NCBI GenBank assembly: GCA_004356335.1
Contig: SMXP01000068.1
Coordinates: forward strand, 1 to 12,693
Origin: Alphaproteobacteria bacterium
Lineage (GTDB): Bacteria; Pseudomonadota; Alphaproteobacteria; SMXP01
Direction of reading: 5' to 3'
DNA: 12,693 nucleotides
Shown: positions 1 through 7,601 of the stretch, piece by piece
Layout: each line of letters starts with the position of its first letter
Position numbering within the stretch: the stretch's first letter is position 1
Program-made: the position numbers and the translations under genes
The notes under the pieces: model-generated
Database searches by the model: none
What the model saw: only the letters and a program-made list of their open reading frames with translations
What the model was told of the DNA's origin: nothing

Positions 1-136
1 CAAAAACTTAAGCGTTCTTCACAGGGGACGAAAAGTGATGATCCTGTAGAGTAAAAATATCGACCTAAAAGAAGCGCCCGGCAAAAGAGGCTGTTTTATT
101 ACTAGCCAAATTATACGCCGCTCGACCCGGCCCTGT

Positions 137-143
137 GAGGAGG
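137..143 (+). promoter_or_regulatory. Strong ribosome binding site that fixes the start of the small exported protein
   Basis: GAGGAGG lies six bases before the ATG at 150. The frame is also open from a GTG at 135, but that codon sits upstream of and partly within the same ribosome-site region, so the ATG at 150 is the better start. Confidence 0.75.
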
Positions 144-149
144 ACTAAA

Positions 150-533
150 ATGAAAAAACTTCTTTATATTATTGCAGGGGTGTCACTTGACTCTGTCGCC
201 GGCCTTTCGGGCGTTGCCTTGGGCGATGGAAAAGGCGATCCCGAAATGGGCGGCAATACCTGGGTGCAGATGGCCCAGCAAAAAAATTGGAACAGCGCCA
301 AAAGCAATACATCCACGGCCGTTAAAGACAGAGAAGGGGAAGATGAGGATGGCGATGACATTCCCCAGGGCTCCGGCGATCCCATGAAGGGTTTGTTAGG
401 GGGCAAGGGTGCCCCTTGTAAACCTTGTCCTGTGCCATTTGGGGGGACCGTCAACACAGGCGGGGATGAAGGTGACGCTGCTCAAGCCAAAGATTTCAAC
501 ACCACCAGAAGCAGTGATGCACAGTTAGATTAA
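150..533 (+). CDS. Small Gly/Asp-rich, probably exported protein of unknown function
   Basis: I do not recognise this 127-residue protein. It starts MKKLLYIIAG and continues into a mostly hydrophobic stretch to about residue 24, ending ALG before a charged region. This looks like a signal peptide, although an Asp at residue 14 is unusual in one. The mature part is low in hydrophobic residues: a Gly-rich segment with GKGDPEMGG, an acidic run (EGEDEDGDD, about residues 67-75), a Gly/Lys-rich part, then a CKPCP motif near residues 93-97. The two cysteines are the only ones in the protein, so a disulfide or metal site is possible. A strong ribosome site supports real translation. It stands alone on the plus strand, just before a truncated polyprenyl synthase, so it may lie on DNA brought in by rearrangement. 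No function can be assigned. It could be a lineage-specific envelope protein. Confidence 0.55.
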   Translation: MKKLLYIIAGVSLDSVAGLSGVALGDGKGDPEMGGNTWVQMAQQKNWNSAKSNTSTAVKDREGEDEDGDDIPQGSGDPMKGLLGGKGAPCKPCPVPFGGTVNTGGDEGDAAQAKDFNTTRSSDAQLD

Positions 534-578
534 CAACACGACGCCACCGCGGCGAGGATCGGCTGCGCCGCGTCATAG

Positions 579-704
579 AAAACCTTTTGTCGAGCTCGGG
601 AATTTGGCGATACGGCACGTATTGCCCTCCGCAAGCTGCCAAAGAATACCTATAGAGACGCCCTCAACGGCGTTATCGATTTCTGCATCGAACGCGCTTA
701 TTGA
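579..704 (+). pseudogene. C-terminal remnant of a polyprenyl (octaprenyl-type) diphosphate synthase
   Basis: One plus-strand frame, open from just after a TAG at 576-578 and closed by TGA at 702-704, reads as a plausible protein end: RAREFGDTARIAL, then LPKNTYRDALNGVIDF, ending CIERAY. This matches my memory of the C-terminus of alphaproteobacterial trans-polyprenyl diphosphate synthases, which end in a helix of the form ALxxVVDFCxxRAY. There is no start codon or ribosome site, and the aspartate-rich catalytic motifs are absent because the upstream sequence is unrelated. A short stretch in another frame (554-580, reading EDRLRRVIE) may be a further piece separated by a frameshift or deletion. 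The last seven bases overlap the 3' end of the convergent transferase gene, so that junction may predate the truncation. The identification rests on 41 codons and is an inference. The alternative is chance openness. Confidence 0.55.
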
Positions 705-1783
705 CCTTCCGCTTGCGATCGAGCCCGGCCAAGCGGTTCGACCACACCCGCCCTCAACCCCGCTCGATAAATCGCAAATGCAAGAATACCCAGCATCACC
801 ATGAGGGCGATGACGAGCCATAGGGCCGTCGTCGTCGGACGGATATCGGCAAAAAAAGCAACCGCGCCGCTTATCCCGGTCAGAATAAAATAGACCACAG
901 ACACCTGAGTATGGCCGGCGCCTAATTTCGTGCCGATCTGGTAGAGATGTTCTCGATGCGCCATCAACACATTTTCCTTGCGAGCGGCTCGATAGATCAA
1001 CGTCACCAACACATCGAAAATAAACGGCGCCAATAGGATCGGAACGAAATAGGGAGATATCGGATTGATTTCCAAGGATGCCCCAAAAATCGCCAATGAC
1101 GCAATGACAAAACCGATAAATTGGCTACCGCTATCACCCATAAACACACGCCCTGACGAAAAATTATAGCGCAAGAAGCCTATTGTCGATGCGGCAAGGC
1201 AGAGCGAGGTTAGAGTTACCAAATGGGCATTCTTGAAAATGCCCATAACGATAAGGCAGAGACACGCGATAAACGCTATCCCTCCAGCCAAGCCATTAAT
1301 GCCGTCCATGAAATTGAAAGCATTCATAAAAAATATCATCCAAAGCACCGCAAGCACGGAACCCCAGATTGTCAACTGGACGACGCCAAAGCCCGGTATG
1401 CTGAGCTCGCGAAAAGTTGCAACGAATGAAACGAATAACAGCGCCGCTATTAATTGTATCAAAAATTTGACTAACGGCTTCAAGCCCCAAATATCGTCGG
1501 CCAAAGAGGATAGGAAAACGCCGGCAGCTATGGCCACATATATGCTGAATTGTAACGGTGCGATGCGAAAAAAAACATCCCGCTCGGGCACCAGCAAATA
1601 GACCATTATCCAACCAATGAGACAGCTGATCGCGATCGCAATCCCTCCGGTTCTTGGTGTCGGTCGTTGATGGCTTGAACGAGAAGTGGGCGTATCGATA
1701 ATTGACCACGTCATCATGATCTGTGTAAGAGCCGCGCTCAGCGCAATGAGTGCAGCAAACAGCAACGCGGCCAAAGAGATCAT
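698..1783 (-). CDS. Polyprenyl-phosphate sugar-1-phosphate transferase, WecA/TagO-like (MraY superfamily)
   Basis: This integral membrane enzyme transfers a HexNAc-1-phosphate from a UDP-sugar to undecaprenyl phosphate. That is the first membrane step of O-antigen, capsule or teichoic-type polymer synthesis, on the cytoplasmic face. The 361-residue protein is mostly hydrophobic, with about ten or eleven likely membrane segments. Family landmarks are visible in order: DTPTSRSSHQRPTPRTGG (about 30-47), LADDIWG (94-100, the paired acidic residues), NAFNFMDGINGLAGG (154-168), GDSGS (216-220) and HREHLYQ (276-282). The HxxH loop favours the WecA/WbpL/TagO branch over MraY, and no peptidoglycan genes are nearby. 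I chose the ATG at 1783 because it overlaps the ispE stop as ATGA and begins the first membrane helix directly. Longer in-frame starts would lie inside ispE. The two genes are likely translationally coupled. The exact sugar cannot be told. Confidence 0.9.
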   Translation of the reverse strand: MISLAALLFAALIALSAALTQIMMTWSIIDTPTSRSSHQRPTPRTGGIAIAISCLIGWIMVYLLVPERDVFFRIAPLQFSIYVAIAAGVFLSSLADDIWGLKPLVKFLIQLIAALLFVSFVATFRELSIPGFGVVQLTIWGSVLAVLWMIFFMNAFNFMDGINGLAGGIAFIACLCLIVMGIFKNAHLVTLTSLCLAASTIGFLRYNFSSGRVFMGDSGSQFIGFVIASLAIFGASLEINPISPYFVPILLAPFIFDVLVTLIYRAARKENVLMAHREHLYQIGTKLGAGHTQVSVVYFILTGISGAVAFFADIRPTTTALWLVIALMVMLGILAFAIYRAGLRAGVVEPLGRARSQAEGQ

Positions 1784-2676
1784 GATCGCACCCCCCGCCC
1801 GATCCCGGTTTGGAGATGAGTTGCCATTACCCACCAATCGGGATGACGTTGTTGAATGTCCAAAATGGCGGCTCTGGCGGCACCGTCCCCGCCATATATG
1901 CCAAAACAAGTGCCGCCCGATCCTGACATTCGTACCAGCAAGGCGCGGGTCCTTTTGAGACTTTTCAAGAGATGGTCAATTGACGGTGTGATTTGCTTGG
2001 CTGCGGGTTCCAAATCGTTGCGTTGGTCGCGTAAGTAGTCCAGCAAGATTTCCGGTGTTTCAAAGGCGCTCGGGCGTTCGGCGCCTGACAAGGAGGCATC
2101 GGATTGAATGAGCTGATCGTAACGCCCATAAACATCCGCCGTGGCAACCGGTTCCAAAGGATTCACCAACACGACAGGCAATCGGTGCAGTTGCGGTGAG
2201 GCTTCGATTATTTCGCCGATGCCCGACAGCCATGCGCTTTGGCCGTAAAGACAAGCCGGCACGTCTGCGCCTAACTGAAGCCCAATGGCGCGCAGCTCTT
2301 GGTCATCGAGCGACAATTGCCAAAGTTTGGAAATCTCCACTAGTGTTGCCGCCGCATCGCTTGAACCACCGCCAATCCCCGATGCAATGGGCAGGTTCTT
2401 GATTAACCGGATTGCCGCTCCCGGTGTTTCGCCATGTCGTTGCTCAAAGACATGGCGCAAGGCGCGGGCCGCTTTTAAGACCATATTCTCGGTCGAGTCC
2501 TGGGTCAGCCGATCAGCAAAAGGTCCTTCAATTGTGAGTTCGATGTCGTCGCTTGGAGCAACCGACAACTCGTCGCCATAATCCGAAAACGCCACAAGCG
2601 TATCGAGCTCGTGATACCCGTCGGGCCGAGGCGGCGACACATGAAGATACAAATTTATTTTAGCGGGAGCCAACAT
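1780..2676 (-). CDS. ispE: 4-diphosphocytidyl-2-C-methyl-D-erythritol kinase
   Basis: IspE phosphorylates CDP-methylerythritol at the 2-hydroxyl with ATP, the fourth step of the non-mevalonate (MEP) route to IPP and DMAPP, in the cytosol. The 298-residue product has the expected GHMP-kinase features: MLAPAKINLYLHV at the N-terminus with the conserved lysine at 6, RPDGYHEL at 17-24, the glycine-rich ATP loop LPIASGIGGGSSDAAATL at 95-112, and GADVPACL at 136-143 carrying the catalytic aspartate (138). A C-terminal SGSGGTCFG loop is also present. The start at ATG 2676 is supported by a GGAGGT site seven bases upstream and by the family's N-terminus. A GTG at 2709 would add 11 residues without support. 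It overlaps the downstream transferase by four bases. A palindromic repeat separates it from the upstream TPR gene, so the level of its transcription from the upstream promoter is unclear. Confidence 0.96.
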   Translation of the reverse strand: MLAPAKINLYLHVSPPRPDGYHELDTLVAFSDYGDELSVAPSDDIELTIEGPFADRLTQDSTENMVLKAARALRHVFEQRHGETPGAAIRLIKNLPIASGIGGGSSDAAATLVEISKLWQLSLDDQELRAIGLQLGADVPACLYGQSAWLSGIGEIIEASPQLHRLPVVLVNPLEPVATADVYGRYDQLIQSDASLSGAERPSAFETPEILLDYLRDQRNDLEPAAKQITPSIDHLLKSLKRTRALLVRMSGSGGTCFGIYGGDGAARAAILDIQQRHPDWWVMATHLQTGIGRGVRS

Positions 2677-2683
2677 GGATCCG

Positions 2684-2689
2684 ACCTCC
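2684..2689 (-). promoter_or_regulatory. Ribosome binding site deciding the ispE start
   Basis: On the minus strand GGAGGT precedes the ATG at 2676 by seven bases. This supports the shorter IspE, beginning MLAPAKINL, over the in-frame GTG at 2709. Confidence 0.75.
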
Positions 2690-2740
2690 GACACGCCAAA
2701 GACTCGCACAATGAATTCGCGTCGCGGTCCGTGGCGACGG

Positions 2741-2847
2741 TTAGAGCGTTTTCAGGAAAAGTGGACCCGGTTTTCCGTCCGAAAACGCGACCAACCTTGA
2801 ACTCTAGAGCATTTTCATGAGTCAATTAATCTTGGAAATGCTCTAGG
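2741..2847 (+). repeat. Mosaic palindromic intergenic repeat, copy R1 (two hairpins, complete)
   Basis: The element is about 107 bp and contains two hairpins. Hairpin 1 (2747-2787) has outer arms CGTTTTC and GAAAACG and inner arms GGAAAA and TTTTCC. Hairpin 2 (2804-2846) has 11-base arms CTAGAGCATTT and AAATGCTCTAG around a 21-base loop. The core AGGAAAAGTGG...CCGGTTTTCCGTCCGAA recurs at 10026-10129 (inverted). Part of it recurs at 11423-11450 and at the right window edge. Size and two-palindrome design resemble the RIME-type elements known from rhizobia. It lies between the TPR gene and ispE, and its end supplies the TPR gene's TAG stop. In a shared transcript it would fold into two stems and could stop or process the message. 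Confidence 0.85.
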
Positions 2848-4618
2848 GAATGGCAGGAGACATTGCTTCCCGCGACGGAGAAAAATCGAGACCTTCTTCC
2901 AGCTTGCGCGCTATTTCAGCCACAGCATCGTCTTCAGGCTCCATGGAAAGAGCCATTCGCCATTGAAAGCGCGCTTCGATACGCCGTCCTACGTGCCAAT
3001 AGCCGTCACCTAAATGATCATTAATAGTGGGATCATCGGGCTGCATCTCGACCGCGCGTTCGAGTTGAATGACGGCGTTTTCATAGTCACCCATTTTGTA
3101 ATATCCCCAACCCAAACTATCGACAATAAAGCCGTCGCCGGGACTGAGCTCGACCGCTTGGTTAATGAGTTTCATGGCTTCATCGTATTTGACGCCCTGA
3201 TCGATCCAAGAATAGCCGAGATAATTGAGCGTCAGGGACTGATTCGGAGAAATCTCAAGCGACTTTAAAAAGTCTTGCTCGGCCTCCTGCCAACGGTCCG
3301 ATTGCTCCAGCGCAACGCCTCTTGCATAATAAAGCGACCAATGTTCGGGATCGAGCGGGCCGGCAATCGTCAATGCGCGGTCATAGGCATCAATGGCTTC
3401 GGGAAAACGGCTGCGCATGCGCAACATATCGCCCATTGTTATCATTGCATCATAATTGTTGGGATCGCGGCGAATTAATTGTTCAAAAATATCTATTGCC
3501 TCATCCGTCCGATCTAGCCTGTCAAAATTAATCGCGGTTTGAATTCGGGCGCTGGAATAATAAATCGAATCTCTAGGTATGTGTCCGAACATCTCAATGG
3601 CATCTTCCCATCGCTGGCTCGCTTCAAAAAGATCAGCCGAAAGGATTCGCGCCGCGACAAAGTCCGGATCTACATATAGGGCTGCCTGAAGGTAAATGAT
3701 CGGCAAATCAATCGCTCTCTCGCCTACAAGATAAGCCGCCGGACCAAACAAAGCGTTGGCCACCCCTCGATTGGCCGAAGTAATGACCGGCTCCGGCAAT
3801 TCACCGGAATCTATCCGTCGAAGTTCGGCGCTAATGACCCTGTCATCCACCGATTGGAGAAGGTAGTCGGCGTAAAAACGGGCGGCTTCTTCGACGCGTC
3901 CCTGACGCGCCAGCAGGGACCCATAACCCTGTACTATGATTGAAGTGCGCCCATTCGAGATGCGTAACGCCTCGATGTAATCCGCGATTGCCTGTTCGTT
4001 GCGTCCGGCAAAATCATTTAGAAAGGCACGGTGGATCACATAGACGTTGGGCAAGCTCGTGGTCTTACTCGCCCCATCCAAGACAGACAAGGCCGTGTCG
4101 AATTGGCCTTCCGCCGCATAAGACCACGCGGTAACCAAATTTCGCACTAGGGTATTGATCGGACCGTTTCGGGCCTTTTCAAGATGCTCACGCGCCTGGG
4201 CATAGGCGCCTTGTCGAAAAGCTTGGAGACCAAGCACCAAACGCGCCAGCCTATTCTTGTCGTCGTTTTCGACAATCCGTTCCGCTAGCTCGGCTGCCTT
4301 CCGAAATTGACCATCGGCCATTTCAAGAAGAAACGCTCGCTCCAAAATCACCCGATTGTCGGGATCGTGATCAAGCGCGCGTTCGTAAAAAGTCGCTGCG
4401 TTACGCATGTCGCGCATGGAACCGGCGAAACGCCCAGCCAGGTAACTTCCGTAACGAGACCCCGTATCGACTATTTGAGGAGAGCTGTTGAACAAACGGT
4501 CGATAGCCGGCATATTGCCGCAGCCGGAAAAGCTGAGCATAAAAACGCCGGCGACGCCCAAAAAAATTGCTTTCATTAGCATCAATATTATTTTCAATGA
4601 TTCTTTAACGTAAAACAT
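2843..4618 (-). CDS. Large TPR-repeat lipoprotein
   Basis: The 591-residue protein begins with a hydrophobic export segment that ends in a lipobox-like LSFSGC with the cysteine at 33, so it is probably lipidated and anchored in the envelope facing the periplasm. The rest is almost entirely helical tetratricopeptide repeats. Clear ones include AATFYERALDHDPDN near the N-terminus, AIDIFEQLIRRDPNN, AIDAYDRALTIAG, AEQDFLKSLEISPNQ, AMKLINQAVELSPGD and AVIQLERAVEMQPDDP towards the C-terminus. The YxxALxxxPxx rhythm is repeated throughout. Such proteins act as binding scaffolds, and no enzymatic motif is seen. A TTG at 4630 is an alternative start. The ATG at 4618 follows a GGCGGGG stretch, and an internal ATG at 4576 would give a more typical short signal (MKAIFLGVAG). 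The TAG stop lies inside repeat R1. ETF-QO precedes it by 104 bp and ispE follows. Confidence 0.85.
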   Translation of the reverse strand: MFYVKESLKIILMLMKAIFLGVAGVFMLSFSGCGNMPAIDRLFNSSPQIVDTGSRYGSYLAGRFAGSMRDMRNAATFYERALDHDPDNRVILERAFLLEMADGQFRKAAELAERIVENDDKNRLARLVLGLQAFRQGAYAQAREHLEKARNGPINTLVRNLVTAWSYAAEGQFDTALSVLDGASKTTSLPNVYVIHRAFLNDFAGRNEQAIADYIEALRISNGRTSIIVQGYGSLLARQGRVEEAARFYADYLLQSVDDRVISAELRRIDSGELPEPVITSANRGVANALFGPAAYLVGERAIDLPIIYLQAALYVDPDFVAARILSADLFEASQRWEDAIEMFGHIPRDSIYYSSARIQTAINFDRLDRTDEAIDIFEQLIRRDPNNYDAMITMGDMLRMRSRFPEAIDAYDRALTIAGPLDPEHWSLYYARGVALEQSDRWQEAEQDFLKSLEISPNQSLTLNYLGYSWIDQGVKYDEAMKLINQAVELSPGDGFIVDSLGWGYYKMGDYENAVIQLERAVEMQPDDPTINDHLGDGYWHVGRRIEARFQWRMALSMEPEDDAVAEIARKLEEGLDFSPSREAMSPAIP

Positions 4619-4722
4619 TTGCCCCGCCAAGAAAGCGTCTTGCGATCACCTCCGCCAAGCCATCTTAGGACATATTAACACAAGTTGCAGCATCACAATT
4701 AACCATGGTGGCCGAATCTCGA

Positions 4723-6396
4723 TCACATATTGGGATAGTTCGGTCCTCCGCCTCCTTCAGGCACCTCCCAATCAATGTTTTGCACGGGATCCTTAATGTC
4801 GCACACTTTGCAGTGAACGCAATTCTGCGCATTGATCTGAAATCTTGGATTGGATCCATGGTCATCGGTCAGCACTTCATAGACCCCGGCCGGACAGTAT
4901 CTTTGTGCCGGTTCGGCATAGGTAGGTAGGTTGAAATCGATCGGAATATTCGGGTTTTTCAATTTTAAATGAACCGGCTGATCCTCTTCGTGATTGGTGT
5001 TGGACAAATAGACCGATGACAAACGGTCGAACGAAATGACGCCGTCGGGCTTGGGATAGTCAATCGGTTTTGCTTGAGACGCCTTGACCAAACATTTATG
5101 GTCCGGTTTGCCATGTTGCAGCGTGTATGGCAGTCCACCCGGAATGATTTGATTGATCCACATATCGATTCCAGCCAGCCCGACACCCAATATGGTGCCG
5201 AATTTGCTCCACAGGGGCTTCACATTGCGCACGCGCCGTAGATCTTTTTTTACATGAGAGGTTTCATACGCGGCACTATAGTCAACCAATTCATCCCGAG
5301 AGCGGCCGCTTGCGATGGCAGTATAGGCGGCTTCGGCTGCCAGCATTCCCGTCTTCATGGCATTATGGCTGCCTTTTATACGCGGAACATTCATAAAGCC
5401 GGCCGAGCAACCGATTAAGGCCCCACCGGGAAATGTCAATTTCGGAACCGATTGCAAACCCCCTTCGGTAAGGGCGCGCGCACCGTATGAAATTCGTTTG
5501 CCACCCTCTAAATATTGTTTGATCGCCGGATGAAGTTTGAAACGTTGCAGCTCATCGAAGGGTGATAAATACGGATTGCTGTAGTTGAGATGCACCACGA
5601 AACCGATGGAAACCAATTTGTCATCAAAGTGGTACATAAACGAGCCGCCGCCCGTGGCGTTGTCGAGCGGCCAACCCATTGTGTGTACGACAAGGCCTGT
5701 TTTGTGTTTTTCCGGCGGCACCTGCCACAATTCCTTGAGACCGATTCCGAACTTTTGCGGTTCCCTATCATCATCAAGGTGAAAGTGACTCAAGAGATGT
5801 TTCGACAAGGAGCCGCGCACACCTTCGGCAATCAGCGTATATTTGCCGTGTAATTCCATTCCTCGTGTGTAGCTGTCCTTCTTTGTCCCGTCGCGGGCAA
5901 TGCCCATATCGCCTGTGGCAACGCCTTTAACGGCGCCATTCTCGTCATAGACAATTTCCGAAGCGGCAAAGCCCGGATATATTTCAACACCGAGTGTTTC
6001 GGCCTGTTCGGCCAACCACCGGCAAACATTTGCCAAACTAACGATGTAATTGCCGCGATTGCTCAACAGAGGAGGCATGAGAATATTCGGTATTTTCAGC
6101 GCGCGCCGCTCGCTCAGATAAAGAAAACGGTCCTCCGTCACCAATGTGTCCAAGGGGGCTCCCAATTCGCTCCAATTGGGCAAAAGTTCATCCAGCGCAA
6201 TGGGATCCAAGACCGCACCGGACAGAATATGGGCCCCTACTTCCGACCCCTTCTCCAAGACACAAACCGAAAGTTCGGTTTGATTTTCTTGGGCCAGCTG
6301 TTTTAGGCGTATGCTTGCGCTTAAGCCGGCCGGACCGGCGCCGACGATGACAACGTCATATTCCATGGATTCCCGTTGGACTTGTTCCTCCGACAT
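4723..6396 (-). CDS. Electron transfer flavoprotein-ubiquinone oxidoreductase (ETF-QO)
   Basis: ETF-QO takes electrons from reduced electron transfer flavoprotein, fed by acyl-CoA and other flavin dehydrogenases, and passes them to ubiquinone at the membrane. The 557-residue length is normal for the family. The FAD-binding Rossmann motif GAGPAG is at 19-24, followed by EKGSEVGAHILSGAVLDP. The middle has the conserved GIGLKELWQVPPEKH and GGGSFMYHF segments. The C-terminal 4Fe-4S domain has all four cysteines: C501 in CPAGVYE and C526, C529 and C532 in NCVHCKVCDIKDP. The protein ends near GGGGPNYPNM, typical of the family. The ATG at 6396 has AAGGAG five bases upstream. It is the first gene of the minus-strand group and diverges from the uracil-DNA glycosylase. 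All key residues appear intact. Confidence 0.97.
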   Translation of the reverse strand: MSEEQVQRESMEYDVVIVGAGPAGLSASIRLKQLAQENQTELSVCVLEKGSEVGAHILSGAVLDPIALDELLPNWSELGAPLDTLVTEDRFLYLSERRALKIPNILMPPLLSNRGNYIVSLANVCRWLAEQAETLGVEIYPGFAASEIVYDENGAVKGVATGDMGIARDGTKKDSYTRGMELHGKYTLIAEGVRGSLSKHLLSHFHLDDDREPQKFGIGLKELWQVPPEKHKTGLVVHTMGWPLDNATGGGSFMYHFDDKLVSIGFVVHLNYSNPYLSPFDELQRFKLHPAIKQYLEGGKRISYGARALTEGGLQSVPKLTFPGGALIGCSAGFMNVPRIKGSHNAMKTGMLAAEAAYTAIASGRSRDELVDYSAAYETSHVKKDLRRVRNVKPLWSKFGTILGVGLAGIDMWINQIIPGGLPYTLQHGKPDHKCLVKASQAKPIDYPKPDGVISFDRLSSVYLSNTNHEEDQPVHLKLKNPNIPIDFNLPTYAEPAQRYCPAGVYEVLTDDHGSNPRFQINAQNCVHCKVCDIKDPVQNIDWEVPEGGGGPNYPNM

Positions 6397-6627
6397 AGTG
6401 TCTCCTTGATTTGACGCCGAACCGGGTACCGCTTCGTGCCGTTAGCGCGGTTTCATGAGGGACGTCTCAATGATGGCCATAAGGCGTGAGGCGTCTTGTG
6501 CAGGACCGCACCGCCAAACCATCGAGCCTTTATGAAAACTAATTGTCCTAACGGTCAAGATCAGGCAAATTGCCACTGAGATTATCCGACAATCCGGTCT
6601 CCGGCATCAAATAGGACGCTTTGCGCC
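6397..6627 (+). other. Divergent intergenic region between ETF-QO and uracil-DNA glycosylase
   Basis: This 231-base stretch must hold promoters for both directions. Apart from the ETF-QO ribosome site I see no convincing -35/-10 pair, operator palindrome, repeat copy or RNA gene. Confidence 0.4.
6402..6407 (-). promoter_or_regulatory. Ribosome binding site of ETF-QO
   Basis: On the minus strand AAGGAG precedes the ATG at 6396 by five bases, which fixes the start MSEEQ. Confidence 0.75.
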
Positions 6628-7470
6628 ATGCATCAACAAGACCGGGATGTGACCGCCGATCTGTCCTTGCTCAAATGGTACCGGGATATGGGGGTCGACG
6701 AGACGGTGCAGGATGAACCGGTCAACCGTTTTCGCCCGGCCGGTGACACCCATGACACGCCGGCAAACAGATCCCAAGCACCTCAGCCGGACAGGCGAAG
6801 CACGCCGCCGCCCAAGGGCCTCAAGGTCGAGGAACAAAAAGATAGCGTTGCGAGCGCTAAAGAAATCGCAGCGCGATGTCAAACCCTCGACGAATTGAAG
6901 CACGCCATCACATCATTTTCCGGCTGCCCGTTGAGTCAGACGGCAACCAATACGGTGTTTGCCGACGGCAATCCTGCGGCACCCATAATGTTTGTCGGCG
7001 AAGCGCCGGGACGGGATGAGGATATTCAGGGGCTGCCGTTTGTTGGCGCCGCCGGGCAATTATTGGACAAAATGTTAGGGGCGATCGGACGAGACCGCTC
7101 AAACGTATACATTTCAAACATCATAAATTGGCGCCCCCCGGGCAACAGAACGCCGACAGCCAACGAAGCCCTGACCTGCCTTCCCTTCATCAAACGCCAT
7201 ATTTTCCTGGCCAAGCCCAAAGTGCTGGTTTTGCTGGGTGGTACGGCCGCCAAACATTTATTGCAGACCAATACGGGAATTATGCGCCTACGAGGGACAT
7301 GGACCGAGGTCATGCTTGACGATTATGGTGAACAAACAATTCCTGCCCTGCCCACCTTGCATCCTGCTTATTTGCTACGACAACCAGCTCATAAGCGTTT
7401 GGCATGGCAGGACTTTCTTGCATTGGACGAGCACCTGCGGGAGATCGAACAAGCCACCGCCGAGGATTAA
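6628..7470 (+). CDS. Uracil-DNA glycosylase, family-4-like, with an incomplete iron-sulfur cysteine set
   Basis: This enzyme removes uracil (deaminated cytosine) from DNA to start base excision repair. The 280-residue protein has a variable, probably disordered N-terminal 80 residues and then the family core: GCPLSQTATNTVFADGNP (99-116), the active-site motif GEAPGRDED (124-132) with GLPFVGAAGQLLDKML, NIINWRPPGNRTPT (164-177), VLLGGTAAK (201-209) and the second catalytic loop HPAYLLR (245-251). Canonical family 4 enzymes bind a 4Fe-4S cluster through CxxCPL, a Cys just before RPPGNR, and a Cys about 14 residues later. Here the first is Phe97 (FSGCPL) and the second is Trp168, leaving only C100 and C184. 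A third cysteine, C84, is at an unusual spacing. The protein may therefore lack the cluster. A cluster-free Bradyrhizobium enzyme (BdiUNG) is, as I recall, a precedent. The ribosome site before ATG 6628 is weak. Confidence 0.9.
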   Translation: MHQQDRDVTADLSLLKWYRDMGVDETVQDEPVNRFRPAGDTHDTPANRSQAPQPDRRSTPPPKGLKVEEQKDSVASAKEIAARCQTLDELKHAITSFSGCPLSQTATNTVFADGNPAAPIMFVGEAPGRDEDIQGLPFVGAAGQLLDKMLGAIGRDRSNVYISNIINWRPPGNRTPTANEALTCLPFIKRHIFLAKPKVLVLLGGTAAKHLLQTNTGIMRLRGTWTEVMLDDYGEQTIPALPTLHPAYLLRQPAHKRLAWQDFLALDEHLREIEQATAED

Positions 7471-7601
7471 TCTTTGCCGCCTTTACCCCGCCGTAACCCT
7501 AAGCTGGCAATTTTGTCGGCGGCCGGAGCCTTGAAGAACCGGACCTAAGCGGGTTAGGCTCATCGGCAGTGTGGTGTGGCAAGAGGAAGCACAGCGCTTT
7601 C

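Noticed and set aside
21..47. Possible riboswitch or hairpin upstream of the small protein (ACAGG ... CCTGT)
   Set aside because: The stem is only five base pairs around a 17-base loop, and no known aptamer pattern is recognised in 1-149.
573..821. Minus-strand open frame of 82 codons at the end of the WecA-like gene
   Set aside because: It overlaps the WecA-like gene in another frame and is opposite the polyprenyl synthase remnant. It has no recognisable start context and reads as a shadow.
4619..4630. TTG start for the TPR lipoprotein, four codons earlier
   Set aside because: A TTG start has no ribosome site here, and the ATG at 4618 or the internal ATG at 4576 gives a better signal peptide.
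7544..7558. CCTAA-GCGGG-TTAGG as a terminator after the uracil-DNA glycosylase
   Set aside because: The stem is five base pairs, largely A/T at the loop end, and no T-run follows.
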